From Abelmoschus esculentus (Eukaryota > Streptophyta > Magnoliopsida > Malvales > Malvaceae): a stretch of DNA of 64,000 bases. Under the pieces are notes generated by a model. It made no database searches. It saw only the letters and a program-made list of their open reading frames with translations, and was not told the DNA's origin. The position numbers were made by a program, and so were the translations under genes. The number at the start of each line of letters is the position of its first letter. The stretch's first letter is position 1. The DNA is taken from NCBI GenBank assembly GCA_035048815.1, contig JAUCBN010000036.1:5776001-5840000 (forward strand). Direction: 5' to 3'. Of the stretch, positions 58,800 through 64,000 are shown piece after piece.

Positions 58800-59830
58800 A
58801 GTTGATCGGTTGAAGCTGATATAGTCAATGGGTCTGTCGAAATTGAATCAGTCATGCGATGTATGAGAACAATAGAAAGCTTGATTCGATGTCTATGAAA
58901 AGCCGTTATTGAGAGGGGCTTAGTAAGAGCATCTGCCACTTATTCATAAGCAGGTATTTCATTTACTTGTAACCTACCAGATCCAACTTGTTCTTGAACA
59001 AAAAAATAAATCTAACTTCACATGTTTAAACTTGAATGCAGCACTGATTTGCAAAAACAACCACCGCACTTGTCATACCATAGCTTTGGAACCCCATCAA
59101 AGATGACATAATTCAGCCAACAAAGAACGCAACCACATGGTTTCAGTTGCAGCACATGCCACACTCCGGTATTCAGCCTCTACTGTGAATTGAGCAACCA
59201 CTTGTTGCTTACGTGACCCCCAAGACACAAGGTTTCCACAAAAGAAAATACAAAATCCTATGATAGATCGTCGATCATCAGAATCATTATCTTAATTTGC
59301 TTCAACAAATCCTGTAATGCTCATATGATTATGAGGAGAAAATCGTAAACCATATTCAAGTTTCTTTTGAGATACCTAAGAATTTGTTTTACTGCATTTA
59401 GATGTATGTCATGAGATATTTGCATAAATTGACATACCTTGTTGACAGCAAAAGCTATGTCTGGACGTGTAATTACAATGTATTGAAGAATACTTACAGC
59501 AATTCGAAATTCAGTAACATTTTTTATCGGGCTCCCATCATGTATTGACAACTTACAATTTATAACCATAGGTGTGGGAAGGCTATTAGCATTATCAAAC
59601 CACATCTCTACAATAAATCCAACACATACTTTCTTTGACTAAGTAGGATACCTCCTCTAGCGTCATAATGAACTTCAATTCCAAAAAAATATCTAAAAAG
59701 TCTTAAATCTTTAAGTGAAAACACAACATTCAGTCTGGTTACTACCTCTTGAATTTTAGTATTATCATTCCCTGTGATGATTATATCATCTACATACATA
59801 AGTAAATCAAGAGACTTTTAAGATCATTTA
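58800..59830 (-). pseudogene. Copia RT/RNase H fragment
   Basis: On the minus strand it begins abruptly just before the catalytic YVDDIIITGND (59805-59775), then DLRLFRYFFGIEV, a frame change, TRPDIAFAVNKVCQFM (about 59460), and in the RNase H part VSWGSRKQQVV, VEAEYRSVACAATE and ADALTKP (near 58920). Stops and frameshifts are frequent. The sequence type is Ale/Retrofit-like. The N-terminal RT and everything upstream are missing. No LTR was recognised beside it. Confidence 0.85.
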
Positions 59831-60343
59831 TCTACCGGGTAAATCATCTGCCTCTTCTTCATTCATTATGTTTTTTAAAAAAATTTAGAAAATTCAATTT
59901 TTAATTTTATTCCTTACTTTTTATATCATAAATTCTAAAGCTACACCCTAAAAAATACATTTGATCCTTAATTCTCTAAACTCTATTCTTAATCTTAATC
60001 TTGTACCTTAAACCCTAAATGTTTTAAATTGAAACGGAAACACGAGGAAAAAAATGATTTCCACCCTCTACTAGACATCTTCCTTAGTGTTGAACTCTGA
60101 CACTACACTAATTCCCACTTTTTATTTTCTTATTTTAATCATGAATATCCAAATTCGTACAGCCAATAGAAAATTACTTAATTTTGGAACTCCATATCAA
60201 AAAGGAATACCCTTCATCAGAAATATAAGTATGATAAAAGTAGGTTTCTTCAACTATTATAAAGAGCTCATGCTCTGCCATTCTAATTGTTAGAAACAAT
60301 TCCCTTAAGAATTTATTAAAAAAGAAATAAAAAAGCAAAGAAG
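59831..60343. other. AT-rich spacer, no gene seen
   Basis: It includes a run of TTAAACCCTAAAT/CTTAATC words near 59985-60035. The frame at 60087-60293 (68 residues) has no domain I recognise. Confidence 0.4.
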
Positions 60344-60667
60344 ATGGGTGTTTTAAAGGGTTGCCCTTCTTTCATGTTACTCGCAGATACGGCAAATGTT
60401 GTGGTTGCCTACAAGGAACTAGGGTTGGAGGATGTTGAAGACAAGCTGATGACTGAAGACCCTAACAACAATAAGCCTTTTGCAGTCTCCGACAGCCATG
60501 TTGAAGATGAACAACCTAAAACCCTAATTGTTGATGATCTGTCGATGCCTAACACGTCTACATCTATCGCAATATTTGGAACTGATATAATCTGTAAGGA
60601 GGAATCCAAAACCGACCTACAAGTCCCATGTTCAAAGAAAGAAGAAGAAAGGGTTGATGATCTGTAA
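60344..60667 (+). CDS. Unrecognised 107-codon frame cut by a family A LTR
   Basis: The ATG at 60344 is preceded by an A-rich stretch (AAAAAGCAAAGAAG). The product is acidic, with many D and E, and reads like protein rather than chance: few low-complexity runs and balanced codons. I do not recognise a family. The frame runs without interruption up to VDDL, and its stop codon TAA is formed by the first bases of the family A LTR (TGTAACACCC at 60663). So this is probably the 5' part of a host gene truncated by the insertion. Alternatively it is a chance frame. Confidence 0.4.
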   Translation: MGVLKGCPSFMLLADTANVVVAYKELGLEDVEDKLMTEDPNNNKPFAVSDSHVEDEQPKTLIVDDLSMPNTSTSIAIFGTDIICKEESKTDLQVPCSKKEEERVDDL

Positions 60668-62071
60668 CACCCGACCCGGATGTCACATTGAGCCTCTGGC
60701 CTAAAACCCATATTTCAAAATTTCCTTTAAAAGTCCAACAAATAAACAAATCCAAGTCCAACATAATTCATAAAATTCAAAAAGAATTAAAACATAAGTC
60801 CAAAATAGTTTAAGAAATCGGAACTCCAAAATATTACAGACCATTTAAAAACATTCAACCCAAATTAAAATAACAGAGTTACAAATTACAAATAGGATTC
60901 AACATAGTACTAGCCCATTATCTAATAAATGTACTCTGACAACACAGTCGATGCTGAAATCTAAACCTCAATGGTGCTCCATGGAACTGGCTTCACCTAA
61001 CATACGCACGAAAGCACATTTCAAACGCTAAGCCATACAAGCTCAATGAATACGCCGAACTCGACCAACATCATGCATGGATATCCGCCCAACCAACCCC
61101 ATACTCAGAATGTTACATCGAACATCTTCGAGTGAGGTCGCCCAACACTCGGAATAAAAGTCTTCAATCATCACCCGACATATTACATCATATGGCCTTT
61201 AACGTGTTGCAAAACTTATGGATATCCGGACTCCAACACACAAGGACTCAGACCACACAAAAGATCCACCTAGGATCTTATTACAACAAGATATATATTA
61301 AACCTTATCATACTTAAGCCTTTCGAGGTTATGATTATCAATCTTAGTTTAATAACACGTTTCTTAGCTTTTTAGATTAATGAATTTATTTATTAGGACC
61401 ATTGGGCCCCAAATCCCTACCCAAACTTGGCCAAAATACACAGGGATATCGATACCCTTAGGTAGGGTATCTAAACACCCAACATCTATGCCCACCCAAA
61501 GAGGGTATCGAAACAAGGGTATCGATACCATTGACCAATTCAAACGCCAAAAAAAGGGGAGGGACTGTTTCGCTACAAGTATCGATACAAAAAGTTACTA
61601 GAAGACTCGGTATCAAGAAAACATAAAGGAAATTCGTAAAACCTCATTCCCGGATTAAACCTTAAACCCCTACCAAAACCTTACCCCCACCAAAACTATA
61701 TATTCTTACCTTGTTTTAAAGATCCTTGACAACCCTATAACTTACCATTAAGCTTCACAACGTGATTCTAGACCAAAATCTGATAGTTTACACCTTTCTC
61801 TGGTGATTTGGGTGAAGAAGAGAAGCAAGAACAAAAGAAGAAACTTGGTGACTTCACTCTGATTTTCCTGCAGAGAAAATCACCCTCATTCCCTCTCTCT
61901 TTGTTCTCAATTAGAGGCTTACCAAAAAACCCTTACTAACCAAGCCCAACACTCAACCCAAACAAGCTAAAGGCCCAACAAGGCCCAAACTAAACAAACT
62001 TGATCCCAAAACTGAAGCCCAATACTACAGGTTAACCCGACACTCGGATATGGGAAATCCGGGTCATTACA
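60663..62071 (-). repeat. Family A 3' LTR of Tekay element
   Basis: 1409 bases. On the minus strand it opens TGTAATGACCCGGATTTCC (62071) and ends CCGGGTCGGGTGTTACA (60663). It contains a TATCGATA cluster at 61440-61620. It is the reference copy for the fragments at 1-581/8576-9249 and 17186-17878. The left flank is TGATC. Confidence 0.9.
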
Positions 62072-62083
62072 ACTCTCCCCTCC

Positions 62084-62365
62084 TTAGAGAAAATTTTGTC
62101 CTCGAAATTTACCTATCAGGAAGAGATGAGGATACTGGGATCTCATGTCCTTCTCTGCCTCCCACGTGGCCTTTTCGATCCCATGGTTCCTCCACAAAAC
62201 CTTTACCAAAGGTATACTCTTATTCTGAAGTTCCTTAACTCCTCTATCCATGATTCCGATGGGCCTTTCCTCGTAAGTCAAATTCATATTGACTTCAATT
62301 TCCTCAAGTTGAAACACATGTGAGGGATCGAAATGGTAACGTCTCAACATAAATACGTGGAACAC
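62084..62365 (-). pseudogene. Integrase tail with chromodomain
   Basis: VFHVFMLRRY-type GPY end (FHVFMLRRYHFDPSHV), then the chromodomain: YEERPIGIMDRGVKELQNK, IPLVKVLWRNHGIEKATWE and EKDMRSQYPHLF. In chromoviruses this domain steers insertion to marked chromatin. It reads to a stop close to the polypurine tract. A frame break separates it from the integrase above. Confidence 0.9.
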
Positions 62366-63360
62366 ATTGTGTATTCATGCCAAATTTGGAGGCAAGGCTA
62401 GCCGATAAGACACCGTTCCAACCCTCTAAAGAACCTCATACGGCCCGATATACCTTGGACTCAACTTTACCTTGCGACCAAACCGGATGATACCTTTCCA
62501 TGGAGATACTTTGAGAAACACCTTCTCACCAAGCTCATACTCGATGTGCTTACGTTTCTTATCCGTATAAGCCTTATGTTTGTCAAAAGCTGCTTGTAAT
62601 CTTTCCTTGATGATCTGAACTTTCTCTTCGGTTTCCTTAACCAACTTTGAACCAACAATCTTCCGCTCATTGAGTTCTGTCCAACAAAAAGGTGTCTTAT
62701 ACCTACGCCCGTACAAAGCCTCAAAGGAGACATCTTGATGCTCGACTGGTAACTGTTGTTGTAAGCAAACTCTACCAACGGTAATTGCTCCTCCTAACTA
62801 CGAGCAAAGTCTACCACACAAAACCGAAGCATATCCTTTAAGATCTATATAACTCTCTCAAACTGTCCATTGGTCTGAGGATAAAAGAATAAACTGAAGT
62901 GCAACTTGGTGTCTAGAGCCTCGTGGATAGATCTTCACAACCTCGCTGTGAACCTCGAATCCCTATCCGATATGATCGATAAAGGTACACCATGCAACCT
63001 CACGATCTCCTTGATGTAAAAACAACCTAATTTTTCCAAACTGAAGTCTATCCTCACTGGTAAGAAGTGAGCCGACTTGGTCAACCGGTCAACTATGACC
63101 CATATAGCATCATGTTTCCTCAATGTCATCGGTAACCCGGTGAAAAAGTCTATGGTCGCGCGATTCCACTTCCACTATGGAATCTGGATAGGCTGAAGCA
63201 ATCCTGAAGGAACCTGATTTTCCGCCTTCACTTGCTGACATGTCAAACACTTTGTCAAAAACTCTGACACATCTCTTTTCATCTACGGACACCAAAAGAA
63301 AGGACAAAGATAATGGTACATCTTGTTACTAACCGGATGAACAGAAAATAAACTACGGTG
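62366..63360 (-). pseudogene. Tekay integrase, broken
   Basis: Zinc domain (CLTCQQVKAENQ near 63240), first catalytic aspartate in ATIDFFTGLP (about 63150), DAIWVIVDRLTKSAHFLPV, second aspartate in ISDRDSRFTARL (about 62960), glutamate in QTNGQFERVI (about 62860). Then MYGRRYKTPFCW and the GPY/F end LSPRYIGPYEVL (62430). Stops and at least two frame changes occur (near 63130 and 62750). Confidence 0.85.
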
Positions 63361-63392
63361 AGCTTCCCTCAATATACGATCCCTCAGGTCCT

Positions 63393-64000
63393 CTAAGGCG
63401 GGAACACACAACTGACCCTGAAGTACAAGAAACCACAATCTCGCACTTCAAAGTCTGACGACTCACCTCTCTGAACAGCCTCTAACTGAGCTACCAACTC
63501 CTCATCTAACACATGAGCTCTCTTTATCTCCTGAACAAGCGTGGTCTCCACGCGCAACTCAGCCAACAAACCACCATCATCGGTCATCCTCAAACGAGCA
63601 AACAAAGCTCTCAATTCTGACATAGACTTCCTACTCAAAGCATCAACGACCACGTTCGCCTTGCCGGGATGATACTCTATGACACAGTCATATTCCTTTA
63701 ACAATTCTATTCACCGACGTTGTCTCAGATTCAACTCTTTCTAGGTAAGCAGATACTTCAAAGTTTTGTGGTTGGTGTAGATGTAGCATTTCTCCCCATA
63801 GAGATAATGCCTCCATATCTTCAAAGCAAAGATAATTGCTGCAAGCTCAAGATCATGTGTAGGATAATTCCTCTCATGGGGTTTCAACTGCCTCGAGGCG
63901 TAAGCAACCACCTTACCCTCTTGCATAAGCATACAACCTAGCTTATTCAAGGAAGTATCTCTAAACACCACATAATCCTTTCTCGGTTTCGGTTGTGTCA
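63393..64000 (-). pseudogene. Tekay RNase H region, partial
   Basis: 63971-63741 has LGCMLMQEGKVVAYASRQLK, YPTHDLELAAIIFALKIWRHYLYG and YTNHKTLKYL. 63704-63393 has the following EYHPGKANVVVDALSRKS. These are the RNase H core and its end. A stop or frame change separates the two at about 63720. It is cut by the window end. Confidence 0.85.

Larger units (their letters stand above)
62072..64000 (-). mobile_element. Tekay-type chromovirus, 3' portion, continues past the window
   Basis: On the minus strand the order is RNase H, HHCC zinc domain, integrase core, integrase C-terminus, chromodomain, polypurine tract AAGGAGGGGAGAGT (62085-62072) and LTR. The chromodomain puts it in the chromoviruses, and the integrase tail and LTR style fit Tekay/Del. 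Frames are broken in several places. RT, protease and gag would lie beyond 64000. Confidence 0.9.

Overview
The window is plant nuclear DNA from a eudicot, and almost all of it is retrotransposon. The elements are Ogre/Tat-like and Tekay chromovirus Gypsy elements, Copia elements, an L1-type LINE, AT-rich spacer and one broken nuclear gene with plant features. The style (long Tat LTRs, LTRs opening TGTAACACCC, GGTATCGATACC-rich LTRs) fits a cotton-like member of the Malvaceae, but that assignment is inference. I see no intact cellular gene, no RNA gene and nothing prokaryotic.

Layout, left to right. 1-9249: a Tekay-family LTR (family A) split by T1, an old gag-only Ogre/Tat-like element (582 to about 8575) that carries a minisatellite where pol should be. 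9250-24707: two tandem copies (U1, U2) of an AT-rich segment. U1 holds a peculiar three-LTR element (family E, 11536-16009). U2 lacks that element and instead carries a Copia element that is truncated at its 5' end. 24708-30390: Copia leader and gag remnants split by a solo LTR of family B, then a LINE fragment. 30572-57768: a papain-like cysteine protease gene on the minus strand, cut in its first exon by LTR C. LTR C is itself cut by element D (a plant-transposon-domain carrier), and element D is cut inside one LTR by a complete 17.9-kb Ogre-like element (B, 38878-56798). 57769-60343: the protease promoter, spacer and a Copia RT/RNase H remnant. 60344-64000: a short open frame abruptly cut by a family A LTR that belongs to a decayed Tekay chromovirus running off the window end.

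Element B is the best preserved. It has LTRs with about five visible base differences, a perfect 5-bp target duplication (ggagg), a tRNA-Arg-type primer site, an extra ORF1, gag, protease, a well-formed 236-bp intron, RT, two RNase H domains and integrase. Yet its coding region has eight in-frame stops and a frameshift. A young insertion of an already dead coding region implies mobilisation in trans.

The main points for a second look are the four-level nest that splits the protease gene (removing it restores the frame exactly), the three-LTR/two-mini-internal element inside a single target duplication, the young-but-dead element B, and a U5 block conserved between otherwise different Tat LTRs.
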